NCBI GenBank assembly: GCA_018242185.1
Contig: JAFECK010000001.1
Location: forward strand, 62,001-126,000
DNA length: 64,000 nt
Reading direction: 5' to 3'
Source of the DNA: Pseudomonadota bacterium
GTDB lineage: Bacteria; Pseudomonadota; Alphaproteobacteria; Rickettsiales; Midichloriaceae
The notes under the pieces were generated by a model. The model saw only the letters and a program-made list of their open reading frames with translations, was not told where the DNA came from and did no database searches. Shown here piece after piece: positions 47,301 through 56,752 of this stretch (its first letter is position 1; every line of letters starts with the position of its first letter). Position numbers and translations under genes: made by a program.

Positions 47301-49388
47301 CAGAGCATTGCTTTTGACCAGATGCTCGCGGTAATAGGCTAAATGATGCCGATATAGCTTATAGTCTAGTAGATGGTCTATAATCATCTTAGTACCAACC
47401 GTGATTTTAGGTTGATTGGCAATCAGCCACATTTGCGGGTAAGTAATAATCCCATGTTCAATCACTGCTTTACATAAATCTGTATCGCCGTGTTCTGTAA
47501 TATAAGAGCGGAGGTCAGCGGCGCTAAATAAATCGCCAAAATTTTCTGTATTGTGTAGGTATATAGCCACTTTACTGGGCGTGATCTCATTGCTTTTCAG
47601 CACTTCAGTGAAATGGAGGTAGTTTAGCTCTTTGCGCATTTGTAGGTCGATTTTGCAATAATTCACCGCACTTGCTAGTAAATCTGCATCGTCGAATTGT
47701 ATTATGTATTCCCTTATAAACCTCCAAGCTTCTGGCCCTAAGTGGTTAGCTAGAATAATAATAGTAGCGTTGATATCGCCGAACAACAGTTGATATTCTC
47801 CTAATGAATGGCGGTCATTTGCTTTTAGGAATAACAGGTTTTGTAAGAGCTTCACGTCACTGTCTTCGGCTTGTACAGAGAAGAGTTTTAAAACCTTGAA
47901 GATATGATGTTGTAAGTAATCTGCGTGGGTAGTCTTTTGAGAGCTTGAAAATAGATATTTACGGTCTCTTGCTTCCGCGAGAAAGGCGAGGTGCTTGTCG
48001 TTAAGGTAATCACTATACTCCGACAGTAGTATATTTTGATATTTCAACATCTCTTGATAGAAAATAGCTGGCTCAAGCAGCTCTGAACGCATGTCTGGAA
48101 GATCTTTTATTGCGGCTAGAGTATATGGATAATCAAGTACATCATGCTTGATTAGGTAAGTCATTAAGGCCACATTATGATGCTGCTTCAGGTATTCTAT
48201 AGCCTCCTCTTGGGTGCTGCCTAGCAACTTTAGGGTTTGCATAGAATATACCAGCGCAGCTACGTGGGAGGCGCCGACACCAGCAAGAGCGTTGACAAAA
48301 TCCCAGTAATGCATGTCAGGCGTATCGTGCTTAGCGGCGTAATTAAGCAGGGCCTGCATTAATCCTACGTCATCTGTTGTAATAGCGTTATTACGTATTG
48401 TCAGCAATCTATCGTGAGCGCCTTTAGTTAAGATAATTAGCGCCTCATCATAGTATTGGGCAGGCCAGCGCTGACGTAGATGAGTGATAAATTGTTCAAC
48501 CCCCCAATCAGATATTCTATGGGCTTGATTATATTTTAAGGCCATAATAGCTGCAGATGCTTCATCTTGAAATTTGACAGCAAACTGCCTATAGCTATCC
48601 AGGATAGAGTGGATATATTCTTCAAGATTGCTGGTAGGCGCAGCGCGTTTGAGGTTTGCAGCTATGACCATCCACTTATATGAATCCGCAATATCAGTGC
48701 GTTGCATCCAAAGATCCGTATGAAGCACTATATGAACGCGATAAATAGAAGGATCGAGTAAAAAATCTATGAGTAGTGTGTCAGTTATGGTTGCAGCGAA
48801 TTCTTTATAAGTTAGGGTCCCGCTTTCTATAAGTCTTCTGATCACATATAAATCTTTTAGGTCTTGGGCGCATTTGACTACGGCCTCTCTATCGCTTGTA
48901 AGTGCGTGTAATGTGCTTGGTTGGAATATCCAGGCGTCAACTTTTTTACCCTTACTGGCCCCGACTTTTTCTTGATCTGTATGATATTGGGCTAATAGTT
49001 GTAGCCACGTAATGTATTGATTACTAGAATCTTCTTTACTAAAGGGATAGTAATGGTGCTCAAGGAAATGTGCCATATTTGCATCATCCTTAACGATGAT
49101 ATATTCCATCACAGTATTTTTATAAGCTGGCTCTTCGGATATTATCGCATTAATGATATGACGTATGCTTAAGGCGGTCTCGTACCACTTGCCAAATCGT
49201 GCTAGTAGAGCGTTATAAAGGCCTAAGACCTCGTGAGACACTTTAATTTCGCTGTCAGAAGATTGCTGATGCAGCGAATACATAAGCAGATTTTCCAACA
49301 ATTCCGGCTTATCCAAAGCTAACAACGCTCTGATCGCTTCTGGTAAGGTGTCGGTTTGGATAACATAATCAAGCTGCAATTGCGCCAT
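44364..49388 (-). CDS. Giant 1674-residue protein of unknown function
   Basis: An uninterrupted 5-kb gene preceded by GGAAGAG. No enzyme motif or known domain can be recognised. The first 700 residues look like a degenerate alpha-solenoid: repeating helical units with phrases such as ALLALDKPELLENLL, DDANMAHFLEHHYYPF, DDVGLMQALLNYAAKHD and HNVALMTYLIKHDVLDY, spaced about 30-60 residues and suggestive of diverged ankyrin repeats. The rest is mixed, rich in Tyr, His and Ile, with no obvious signal peptide. A hydrophobic stretch near residues 760-790 (LYRLLDIPIHLFDN, GNFIGQTLSYWIG) could touch membrane. It sits beside the SecA-like giant on the same strand, so a shared role is possible. Confidence 0.75.
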   Translation of the reverse strand: MAQLQLDYVIQTDTLPEAIRALLALDKPELLENLLMYSLHQQSSDSEIKVSHEVLGLYNALLARFGKWYETALSIRHIINAIISEEPAYKNTVMEYIIVKDDANMAHFLEHHYYPFSKEDSSNQYITWLQLLAQYHTDQEKVGASKGKKVDAWIFQPSTLHALTSDREAVVKCAQDLKDLYVIRRLIESGTLTYKEFAATITDTLLIDFLLDPSIYRVHIVLHTDLWMQRTDIADSYKWMVIAANLKRAAPTSNLEEYIHSILDSYRQFAVKFQDEASAAIMALKYNQAHRISDWGVEQFITHLRQRWPAQYYDEALIILTKGAHDRLLTIRNNAITTDDVGLMQALLNYAAKHDTPDMHYWDFVNALAGVGASHVAALVYSMQTLKLLGSTQEEAIEYLKQHHNVALMTYLIKHDVLDYPYTLAAIKDLPDMRSELLEPAIFYQEMLKYQNILLSEYSDYLNDKHLAFLAEARDRKYLFSSSQKTTHADYLQHHIFKVLKLFSVQAEDSDVKLLQNLLFLKANDRHSLGEYQLLFGDINATIIILANHLGPEAWRFIREYIIQFDDADLLASAVNYCKIDLQMRKELNYLHFTEVLKSNEITPSKVAIYLHNTENFGDLFSAADLRSYITEHGDTDLCKAVIEHGIITYPQMWLIANQPKITVGTKMIIDHLLDYKLYRHHLAYYREHLVKSNALSSAAKLAIKQPLFIQEAVDMIKKFDEHGDHNERTLKLLAGSIYNIFSVAFEENETESEFGYVFQSHTPYTIWHGVADTLYRLLDIPIHLFDNYVVQPLVWVGNFIGQTLSYWIGDVSDFTNPFTLWHDILEKKKHVAWSMDVKSINPNSLDIDKIKIHTDKVIKPVQHMNIAIPELRNLFTHLHLEQQVHLHHKKKIVMDTIQAIADYASQGKVSYELLMDNDVLDVGGGINQNILHPDNRGLNVNHPMYRLLYANPAPAIIDAIPGLTVLSQGVANWIYPQHRLPVIIIPNEVSWYTGRVSGKVSEDEVLTFYLTHAPMEVWYQLINSVINCTAVRSPALDVFRTILYETEQTTEILKKIADMLVQYQSRLPGNFLNAANSYYDIMTELDWTSYYFIHFTGRDTAKSVHSLMFNDRQSVDGEIACNTAIIDLGINEQIANNINRIQYDERHMVKLSYFLARCKMVEHMRNMVPKVIEMVTRNQAKVLYHYEIPNLWEYNRKLLTSYLTPLEHPVKPFYLANLPKQFGLLTTSDPDIAVVRDIILHGNPMDDVNHYIGAAAKTLAPKDIADWLLDSYSQKFNLVPVSRLSEEEKRAKTAELAKDMTIWVEGALTMMQEVAKLQPTPLEMLDEARYRWWQTMRFDIGHKISNFFESAAKYFDADQYARAVVAAMAANQNMLSNEVPISSLFSQIIREQSMIALNGAVNGASALLKYLMYNDMIHAIDYKFAAYTKGGAQFYGSTVQPVIKGVMDYIGDKLLPQARPDGTGDWIRQITREDETLYILEMVNYFDGIDKIKLWGNHKVHNGLTDPHTTLYHMVKTYINYPAIISRVVRDNDLVRLFLDEVNRKMHNNKYPGSASTMDIIHKRLQMMHDASGKHNQLFNRILDLLKQDVCHGSTQADFISSGRVLDQLYDSMYKFGDPSYRNIAPDIADRHRLDKLEEVRKWVTGLNEIEQAEALATIEFLALYDDGFNVFG

Positions 49389-49665
49389 AACTCTTCCATT
49401 TTATACTGCTAATGGGTTCGACGCTAATTGCTTCGCTCCTTCCATCTATGCTCTCTTTAGTAGCAGATTAGCGTTTTAACTACAAGTATGATTATCTACA
49501 CTCATTAGCCCTAATATATGGGGCGTATTATACAATAATTCTTAATATATGAAAGTATGGCGTTTGTTGCGCTTGTCTCAAACTGAGAATTGCTGGTCTA
49601 AGCTTGAATATGTGGACTATGAGGATTTTTTGGTGTATTCTGGGAATATAAGGTAATTTTTCGGG

Positions 49666-52600
49666 ATGGGGAATATGAAAGAAGCAAATCCGTTAGCGAT
49701 TGTCCAGGAATTGACGAAGTTTACTGATGATAAGGCACTACTGCGTGTCATCGATAAGATGTTTCAAGGGATGCCAGATCAGGATATGGGGGACCTCACT
49801 CCAGACTGGTTATTTGCGGGCGCACAATCCGGATTTGATTTATTGCGTAGGCCCAAAGTAGGTGGTGGGATTAGCTGGTTGCGGCAAAAGGATGACCCCG
49901 CCATGGCGATCATACAGATAGTGCATGATGAGATTCCGTTTCTTCTTGATTCATTAAGCCATGCACTAGAAGAGCGCAATTTTGATATTCAGCTGGTGGT
50001 GCACTCTATAATTAAGGTCAAAAGAGATAGAAACAGTGCGTTTTTAGAATTTGTGGAAGACGAGCAGCCAGGTAATGAAGAATCTTTAATCCAGTTCTAC
50101 GTGGTGAAATACTGTACAGACGAACAGTTTGAGATACTGCGTAATGAGTTAGCAGAGGTGTTGAATTGCGTGGAATTAGGTGTGCGAGATTGGTTGCCGG
50201 TTCGTGCTGAGATGGAGAAAATATCCGAGGATCTAGGTGATGTTAGCGAAGCTGATCTTGATCAAAAAGAAAGTAAGGAGTTTGTTGATTGGCTGATCGC
50301 AAAAAATTTCATATTTCTTGGATACTTTGAGACTAAGCGTGTAGGTTCCAAAATGCAAGTGTCGGACAAGGAAATGAAAGGCATACTGCATAGCAAGCTT
50401 TATCCTATGGAAGAGATCGAGGCGGATAGTCAGTATGATGAGCCGGGCCAGGTTTTTATACGTAAATGGGGCAAAAGATCGGTTGTACACAGACCGGTGC
50501 ATATGGATTGGTTAGTAATTAAAAAGTTGGACAAATCGGGTAAATGTATTGGTGCTCACAATTTCTTAGGGCTATTTACATCTTCCGTATATTACCAAAG
50601 TGTTCTGACTATCCCACTAATTCGTATTAAGACGAATAATGTGGTTAAGCGTTATGGTTATAGTGAAGCAAGTCATAATGCAAAAGAGTTGGTGACTGCA
50701 CTGGAAGCTTTCCCAAGAGGAGAATTGCTGCAAATGAGCGAAGACGAGCTTTTTGAAACTGCTTCTGGGATAGTGGCGTTGGGCTTAGCCCCAAAAGTGC
50801 GCTTATTTGTAAGGCTAGATCGAGCTAAGAAATTTGTTAGCTGCATTATTTTTATTCCGCGCAATCGTTTTAGTGCCAAAGTTAAAGACGGCCTGGAATC
50901 GATGTTATGTGAGGCTTTTAACGGAGTTATCTCTAAGCAGTATGTGCAGATGACCGAATCTCCTTTGGTGCGTGTACAGCTGCTTTTACAGACAGTGCCG
51001 CATAAAATACCGCATTATGATGTTCATGATCTGGAAGAAAAGATTAGGCATCTTATTAATGCCTGGAGTGAAGACCTTTACTACATGCTGATGCGTCGGT
51101 TTGATAAGGAAGAAGCCAAAGCTAAACACCAACGATTTAAAGAGGCGTTTGATGTAGCTTATACTGCTACTTTTGCACCCAAACAAGCCGTGCATGATAT
51201 TATTCTCATAGACAAAGCGCTGCATGAGAAGACTGTGCAATTCGATATATACGTGACTCCGCATGCAATAGGTGGGCGAGATACTTTCCAGCTGAAAATA
51301 TATGCACCAAGTGCACCGCTGCTGCTATCACTGATGTTGCCGAAAATCGAGAATATGGGCTTTAAGGCTTTTGATGTGGTCAATTATGAAGTGAAGCCAA
51401 ATCATGGTGAACATGATAAGGTTTATATAAGCCATTTTAGGCTATTTCCTTCCTCTAACTTAGACCTTGATAAAGAAGATTTAAGCCAACATATAAAAAC
51501 TGCTTTTTATCAAATATGGGCCAACCGCATTGAGGACGACCAGTTTAACAGCCTTATAATGTACTGTGGTTTTGATTGGCGTCAGTCGCTCTTGCTGCGG
51601 ATATACTTTCGCTACCTGCGCCAGGTTCATATGCCGCATGATCTTGTTTATGTGGTAAATGTATTGATCAAGTATCAGCAAATTACCAAGCAGTTAGTTG
51701 AGCTCTTTGATGCGCGGTTTAATCCGGAACGCAAGAGATCGGAGGAAGAGCTATCTACGATTCTTAATAATATCAACCAAATTATGAATGGTGTGGAAAG
51801 CATAGCTGAAGAGCAGGTTATTAAGGCTTATATCTCCGCAATTATGGCCACTAAGCGTACCAATTTTTTCCAGGGCCATGCGCATGGGCATAAGGAATAT
51901 ATCTCTCTAAAGGTATCCTCAAAAGAAGTATTGGGTATGCCAGATCCTAAGCCATATGCAGAGACTTATGTATACGCTCCTAACCGTTTTGAGGGGATCC
52001 ATTTGCGTGGTGCGAAAGTGGCCAGGGGAGGCTTGCGTTGGTCAGACCGTCCAGATTTTAGGACCGAAGTGTTAGGTTTAATGAAGGCGCAGGTGACAAA
52101 GAACTCGGTTATTGTGCCGTCTGGTTCTAAGGGTGGTTTTTTTCTAAAAAGCGTTACTATGGCTGATGGTCGCGATGCCTTTATGGCGGAAGGCGTAGAA
52201 TGTTATAAGATGTTTTTGCGCGGGATACTTGATATAACTGACAACGTAGTAGCCGGTGCTATAGTACAGCCCAAAGATGTAGTGCGTCATGATGAGGATG
52301 ACCCATATTTGGTAGTAGCAGCTGACAAAGGCACTGCAACCTTCTCCGATTATGCTAATTCAGTGTCTGCAGAATATGATTTTTGGCTTGGTGACGCTTT
52401 TGCTTCAGGGGGGTCAGCTGGGTATGACCATAAGAAAATGGCGATAACTGCAAGAGGTGCATGGATCTCTGTAGAGCACCATTTTAGCAAACTACATGTA
52501 AAATCTATAGCCCAGGATATTACCGCAATAGGCATTGGTGATATGTCAGGAGACGTGTTTGGCAACGGTATGCTGCTTTCTAAGCATATAAGGCTGTTGG

Positions 52601-54387
52601 GAGCATTCAACCATATGCACATTTTCCTAGACCCTAATCCAGATGCAGCAAAAAGCTATGAAGAAAGGCTGCGCTTATTCAATTTACCACGCTCGCAGTG
52701 GAGCGATTATAATCCAAATCTTATCTCTGCAGGTGGCGGAGTATTTAATAGGTCAGCAAAATCTTTGGAACTGTCGCCGCAAATGGCGGAAGTATTAGGA
52801 GTGAAGCCTGGGCACTGCAGCCCTGATGAGCTTATATGTGAGCTGCTTAAGGCACCTGTTGATTTACTTTGGAATGGTGGTATTGGTACCTATATCAAAG
52901 CAGAACATGAGTTAAATGAGAAGATAGGCGACCGCACTAATGATGCCATAAGGGTAAATGGTAAGGAGTTACGCTGTAAGATTATAGGGGAAGGTGGTAA
53001 TTTAGGCATGACTCAACTAGGTCGTGTCGAATATGCAAGACATGGAGGAAGAGTAAATACAGACGCAATTGATAACTCGGCGGGGGTGGATTGTTCAGAT
53101 CATGAAGTGAATATAAAAATCGCACTGAACCAATTAATGCGCTCTGGAGTCCTGACTTTAGAGGCTCGTAATAATTTACTAGCTAATATGACTGAGGAGG
53201 TAGCAGTGTTAGTTTTGCGTGATAACCACATGCAGAATAGGTTGATCTCTGTAGAGGAGAACGGCGGAGCTACAAGGATTAGCACGCATGCGTGGCTAAT
53301 CCGTTGTTTGGAGGCATCTGGTGAGTTGGATCGTGCGCTTGAATTCCTGCCAAAGCATGAAGACTTAATGGTGTTGGAGTCAGAAGGTAAGGGGCTGTCA
53401 AGGCCGGAGATTGCTGTGCTCATCGCTTATGCGAAAAACTCTGCGTTTAGGGTGTTGAATAAGCATCGTATAACTAATGATCCATACTTACAAAAAGATC
53501 TGCTTGGTTATTTCCCAATAGCCATGCAAAATAGCTATAAAGACACCTTACTCGCTCATCAATTATCCAACGAAATACTCAGCACGGTGTTAGTAAATGA
53601 GTTTATCAATATCATGGGGTGCACTAGCTTTCACCAATTGCTAGATGTTGGCTATGCGCCAGATCTCATTATCAAGGCGTATGTAGTTATCCGCGATCTA
53701 TTTAATATCAAAGAACTTTGGCATGAGATGGAAATGATTGATGGGCAGGTAAGTTTTGATGAAAGAGTGCGTATTATATGGGATATAGAGCGCCTCTTAT
53801 ACCGTAATATACGCTGGCTGCTGCGTTACCATAGCGCTAAATTACGGGACATTAATGAGTGTCTGAATATTTTCCAGACTGAGATTGGTCATTTCCAAAA
53901 ACTATACGCAGGTAATGTGCAGGCGATGGAGCGTATTGGTGAGCAGGATGAAGCATTTTTCCTTTCTTTGCCAGATAAGCTAAAAGGTATGCTGCTGCGG
54001 TTATCTAGTATGTATCACCTGTTAGACATTGTGCAGATAGCGCAACGGACAGAAGCGCCAATAGAAGAGGTTGTTGGTGCGTATAAGATGTTGAGCAAGA
54101 AAATGCATTTGGATTGGGTTTTGATGCAGACCAGAAAATTTGGTGTCATAGAATACTTAGATAAGATGGCCTTGCAAGTTATGGTTAGCGAAATTGAAGA
54201 TTTACATGCACAACTCACTGAGAGACTTTTGAGTTCTTTGAAGAATACAGAGTACTGTGATTTATTGGATCATGGTAAACTTCTCGAGTACTCGAGATTT
54301 ATAGTGGATATGAAAGTGAATTCCACTGCATGGATTGGCGCATTAGTTATCGTGGTCTATCGTATCCGCGAGTTTTTGCATAATTAG
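49666..54387 (+). CDS. gdhB: NAD-specific glutamate dehydrogenase, large (180 kDa) type
   Basis: A 1573-residue enzyme of the large GDH family, which deaminates glutamate to 2-oxoglutarate with NAD+ and lets amino acids feed the TCA cycle. Long N-terminal ACT-like regulatory regions come first (IIQIVHDEIPFLLDSLSHAL). The catalytic core contains LRGAKVARGGLRWSDR (about residue 787), the lysine-rich SGSKGGFFLK (about 820), GIGDMSGDVFGNGML of the NAD fold (about 955) and GGIGTYIKA, with GEGGNLGMTQLGR and a helical C-terminal domain. Length is normal. ATGs at 49666 and 49675 are both possible starts. Alphaproteobacterial relatives such as Rickettsia and Caulobacter use this type. Confidence 0.96.
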   Translation: MGNMKEANPLAIVQELTKFTDDKALLRVIDKMFQGMPDQDMGDLTPDWLFAGAQSGFDLLRRPKVGGGISWLRQKDDPAMAIIQIVHDEIPFLLDSLSHALEERNFDIQLVVHSIIKVKRDRNSAFLEFVEDEQPGNEESLIQFYVVKYCTDEQFEILRNELAEVLNCVELGVRDWLPVRAEMEKISEDLGDVSEADLDQKESKEFVDWLIAKNFIFLGYFETKRVGSKMQVSDKEMKGILHSKLYPMEEIEADSQYDEPGQVFIRKWGKRSVVHRPVHMDWLVIKKLDKSGKCIGAHNFLGLFTSSVYYQSVLTIPLIRIKTNNVVKRYGYSEASHNAKELVTALEAFPRGELLQMSEDELFETASGIVALGLAPKVRLFVRLDRAKKFVSCIIFIPRNRFSAKVKDGLESMLCEAFNGVISKQYVQMTESPLVRVQLLLQTVPHKIPHYDVHDLEEKIRHLINAWSEDLYYMLMRRFDKEEAKAKHQRFKEAFDVAYTATFAPKQAVHDIILIDKALHEKTVQFDIYVTPHAIGGRDTFQLKIYAPSAPLLLSLMLPKIENMGFKAFDVVNYEVKPNHGEHDKVYISHFRLFPSSNLDLDKEDLSQHIKTAFYQIWANRIEDDQFNSLIMYCGFDWRQSLLLRIYFRYLRQVHMPHDLVYVVNVLIKYQQITKQLVELFDARFNPERKRSEEELSTILNNINQIMNGVESIAEEQVIKAYISAIMATKRTNFFQGHAHGHKEYISLKVSSKEVLGMPDPKPYAETYVYAPNRFEGIHLRGAKVARGGLRWSDRPDFRTEVLGLMKAQVTKNSVIVPSGSKGGFFLKSVTMADGRDAFMAEGVECYKMFLRGILDITDNVVAGAIVQPKDVVRHDEDDPYLVVAADKGTATFSDYANSVSAEYDFWLGDAFASGGSAGYDHKKMAITARGAWISVEHHFSKLHVKSIAQDITAIGIGDMSGDVFGNGMLLSKHIRLLGAFNHMHIFLDPNPDAAKSYEERLRLFNLPRSQWSDYNPNLISAGGGVFNRSAKSLELSPQMAEVLGVKPGHCSPDELICELLKAPVDLLWNGGIGTYIKAEHELNEKIGDRTNDAIRVNGKELRCKIIGEGGNLGMTQLGRVEYARHGGRVNTDAIDNSAGVDCSDHEVNIKIALNQLMRSGVLTLEARNNLLANMTEEVAVLVLRDNHMQNRLISVEENGGATRISTHAWLIRCLEASGELDRALEFLPKHEDLMVLESEGKGLSRPEIAVLIAYAKNSAFRVLNKHRITNDPYLQKDLLGYFPIAMQNSYKDTLLAHQLSNEILSTVLVNEFINIMGCTSFHQLLDVGYAPDLIIKAYVVIRDLFNIKELWHEMEMIDGQVSFDERVRIIWDIERLLYRNIRWLLRYHSAKLRDINECLNIFQTEIGHFQKLYAGNVQAMERIGEQDEAFFLSLPDKLKGMLLRLSSMYHLLDIVQIAQRTEAPIEEVVGAYKMLSKKMHLDWVLMQTRKFGVIEYLDKMALQVMVSEIEDLHAQLTERLLSSLKNTEYCDLLDHGKLLEYSRFIVDMKVNSTAWIGALVIVVYRIREFLHN

Positions 54388-54580
54388 AGTTATAACACGT
54401 TTAGCTCTGAGTTTAAGATGCAGAAAAATCTGTAGCCGCACTATGGCCTGTCATTATTAAAGCGAGTATACTGGCAATTCTCGAATTTAGCTAAGTTAAT
54501 AAGCGTGTTTTTCCATATCATAGCTCCATGGCTATGTTGAGGCTAGTGACCACAGCATCTAGTACTATAGCCATTTTTCT

Positions 54581-54605
54581 GGATTTCGGCTTCCGCCGGA
54601 ATGAC
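54581..54605. repeat. Single REP-like arm
   Basis: Twenty-five bases, beginning GGATTTCGGC and ending CCGGAATGAC, whose reverse complement differs at only a few positions from the REP arm at 16954-16978. This shows that the element at 17 kb belongs to a dispersed family. Confidence 0.65.
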
Positions 54606-54644
54606 AGGTCTGTCACTTTGTTATTTGCGAAACTTGGTATAAGA

Positions 54645-54672
54645 TTGCATTTATAGTAGGTTCTGCTATAAT
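54645..54672 (+). promoter_or_regulatory. Sigma-70 promoter with extended -10
   Basis: TTGCAT (54645-54650), 16 bases, perfect TATAAT (54667-54672) preceded by TGC; the ATG at 54700 is 27 bases further on. Confidence 0.6.
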
Positions 54673-54699
54673 CCGCGGCGAAATACTAGGTCTATAGTT

Positions 54700-55809
54700 A
54701 TGCAAACACCAGTAATATTAGATTCAAGGCAAGTAAGAGTACTACTAGAGAAGGATCTTGTGCTCAACCAGTACCCGGAAATCGGAAAAGCCATGTCTCT
54801 AGTTATATGTACTGCTACGACTGCGTTGGCTCTTATGTATATTCCGTTCACGCAAATAGGAGCTTTTTTCGTTGCACCTTATCTAATACATAAAGGCATA
54901 ATGTGCGGTGCCAGGGCTGCAGACGAGGCAATTGCTAGGGAAAGAAAGAAAAAAGAAGACGAGGCGGATGAAGAAGAAAAAAGGCGCCTGAAAGAATTGC
55001 ACAGGAAGGTGCCGCCAAACATCATCTCACAACTTTGCAAATGCCTGAACCCAACCTGGCCATTTTTCGCCGCATTTTTGACTGTACCGCTTACCACCAT
55101 CCTAACTCCAATATGCGCCCCACTTGCTAGCGATATTTTAAATCCTGGCAAACGTCTTTCCATCATCATTATGCGCGGCGTAGCATATACAGCATTTACA
55201 GAGAACTTAGATAGAGTAACCGCAAAGGCATTTGCAAGTCTTAGTCCTAAGCTAAAACTCGAGGGTAAGAGTACTCATGGGGTTATATGGCACTGCGAGA
55301 CATTGATTAGCTTTGGTAATTACCTCATGTTACAAATGTTTACCCCTACCTATGGCTTGTTTCTTGGTGCATTCTTCACTAGATTTACCCGTTCATTATT
55401 CTTCCAAGAGTATCAACCAGAGCAAGATGGCAATTTAACTGGTAGATACATACGCGTTTCCGATGCCTTTATTCGTGCTGCCATATACGGCGCCACATAC
55501 ACGGGGTGCACTGAACTCAGAAACGTGTTTTGTGTTTGGCTAGAAGCAAAAATTACTGACACAGCCTTTGCTAATTTTTACACTCAATATTCTGTATCAA
55601 CCACAATTTTGTGTAGTTTTCTTGCGGATTATGTATACTGCATTGTTCGAGATCTGGTAGAATTCACATGTAAAGCGTTGCTATATGATAACAACATGCT
55701 ATTCAACCAACACTATACAACCCTAGTAGCAAAAGTAGATAGCCAACTGTTATTAAAAGGTTTTGCACTTCCAGTGTTAGCTGATAACATGGCTCCAGAT
55801 TTTTCTTAA
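54700..55809 (+). CDS. Unknown membrane protein with charged coiled-coil loop
   Basis: A 369-residue protein. A first hydrophobic region (about residues 30-66) is followed by a strongly charged helix, mostly Glu, Arg and Lys (about 72-100), then more membrane segments (about 117-142, 205-230, 300-320). The second half contains a tandem of similar phrases around ETLISFGNYLMLQMFTPTYG and AAIYGATYTGCTELRNV. No family recognised. It has its own strong promoter and no strong ribosome site. TerC follows after 16 bases, so the two may form a transcription unit, but nothing ties their functions together. Confidence 0.7.
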   Translation: MQTPVILDSRQVRVLLEKDLVLNQYPEIGKAMSLVICTATTALALMYIPFTQIGAFFVAPYLIHKGIMCGARAADEAIARERKKKEDEADEEEKRRLKELHRKVPPNIISQLCKCLNPTWPFFAAFLTVPLTTILTPICAPLASDILNPGKRLSIIIMRGVAYTAFTENLDRVTAKAFASLSPKLKLEGKSTHGVIWHCETLISFGNYLMLQMFTPTYGLFLGAFFTRFTRSLFFQEYQPEQDGNLTGRYIRVSDAFIRAAIYGATYTGCTELRNVFCVWLEAKITDTAFANFYTQYSVSTTILCSFLADYVYCIVRDLVEFTCKALLYDNNMLFNQHYTTLVAKVDSQLLLKGFALPVLADNMAPDFS

Positions 55810-55825
55810 AATACGAAGATGTAAT

Positions 55826-56740
55826 ATGGAATACTCCTACCTATTCTGGCTTGGTTTTCTAGCCTTTGTTGCCGTAGCTATAGCGTTTGATCTATTGTGG
55901 TTCGCAAGTAAGCCGCAAGGGCCAACAACCAAAGAAAGCCTATATATGAGTGCTTGTTGGGCGTCAGCTGCTATGATATTCGCTGCGTTAATTTATGGTT
56001 ATGCTGGGCCAAACAAAGCAGCAGAGTTTATCACCGGCTATTTAGTTGAACTATCGTTAAGTATGGACAACGTGTTCGTGATTGCCATGGTTTTTTCTTG
56101 CCTTAAAACACCGCAAATATACCAGCACAGAGTCCTATTTTGGGGCGTGACCGGCGCCATAGTCATGCGTTTTATCTTAATATGGGCTGGTGTGGAAGTA
56201 ATAAAACACTTCCAGTGGATATTCTATGTGTTTAGCGCCATTCTAATAGCTTCAGCGTATAAGATGGTAGTTGTACGTCATGATACAGCTGGATCTGAGG
56301 ACAGTGCAATATTATCACTATTGGAGCGATATCTTAATGTCACTAAGGAATATGCAGGTGAACAATTCTTTGTCAGAAAGAATGGTAAAATAATGGCAAC
56401 ACCGTTATTGGCCGCATTACTGCTGGTTGAGAAAGCTGATCTTATTTTTGCTATTGACTCCATTCCCGCAATACTCTCTATTACTCAGGATATTTTCATA
56501 GTATTCACTTCAAACATTTTCGCTATCATAGGGCTGCGCTCGTTATATTTCCTATTAGCCAATGCTATAGCTTCTTTCAGGTATTTGCGCCATGGATTAG
56601 CTCTAGTGTTGCTATACGTAGGTATAAAAATATTGTTTATGATGCAAGGCGTACACTTGCCTGTTGCGCTGTCTTTAGCTATTATTATAATCTCGTTAGG
56701 TGTAAGTATAGCCCTTTCTATCATGCGCAAAGACAAATAG
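55826..56740 (+). CDS. TerC/Alx-family membrane protein
   Basis: A 304-residue, seven- to nine-span inner-membrane protein. Family hallmarks are VELSLSMDNVFVIAMVF (about residues 74-90, with the conserved Asp), GVTGAIVMRFILIWAG, and VEKADLIFAIDSIPAILSIT (about 195-215, second conserved acidic pair), then FTSNIFAIIGLRSLYFLL. Members of the TerC/Alx family are linked to manganese export and metalation of secreted proteins. The ATG at 55826 is 16 bases after the preceding gene; glyQ follows after 12 bases, so a read-through transcript is likely. Confidence 0.93.
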   Translation: MEYSYLFWLGFLAFVAVAIAFDLLWFASKPQGPTTKESLYMSACWASAAMIFAALIYGYAGPNKAAEFITGYLVELSLSMDNVFVIAMVFSCLKTPQIYQHRVLFWGVTGAIVMRFILIWAGVEVIKHFQWIFYVFSAILIASAYKMVVVRHDTAGSEDSAILSLLERYLNVTKEYAGEQFFVRKNGKIMATPLLAALLLVEKADLIFAIDSIPAILSITQDIFIVFTSNIFAIIGLRSLYFLLANAIASFRYLRHGLALVLLYVGIKILFMMQGVHLPVALSLAIIIISLGVSIALSIMRKDK

Positions 56741-56752
56741 GATGCTATAATC

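Larger units (their letters stand above)
54388..54699. other. 312-base intergenic region
   Basis: No gene. It contains a symmetric CATAGC...GCTATG hairpin near 54524-54541, a single REP arm (54581-54605) and a promoter for the next gene (54645-54672). Confidence 0.6.
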
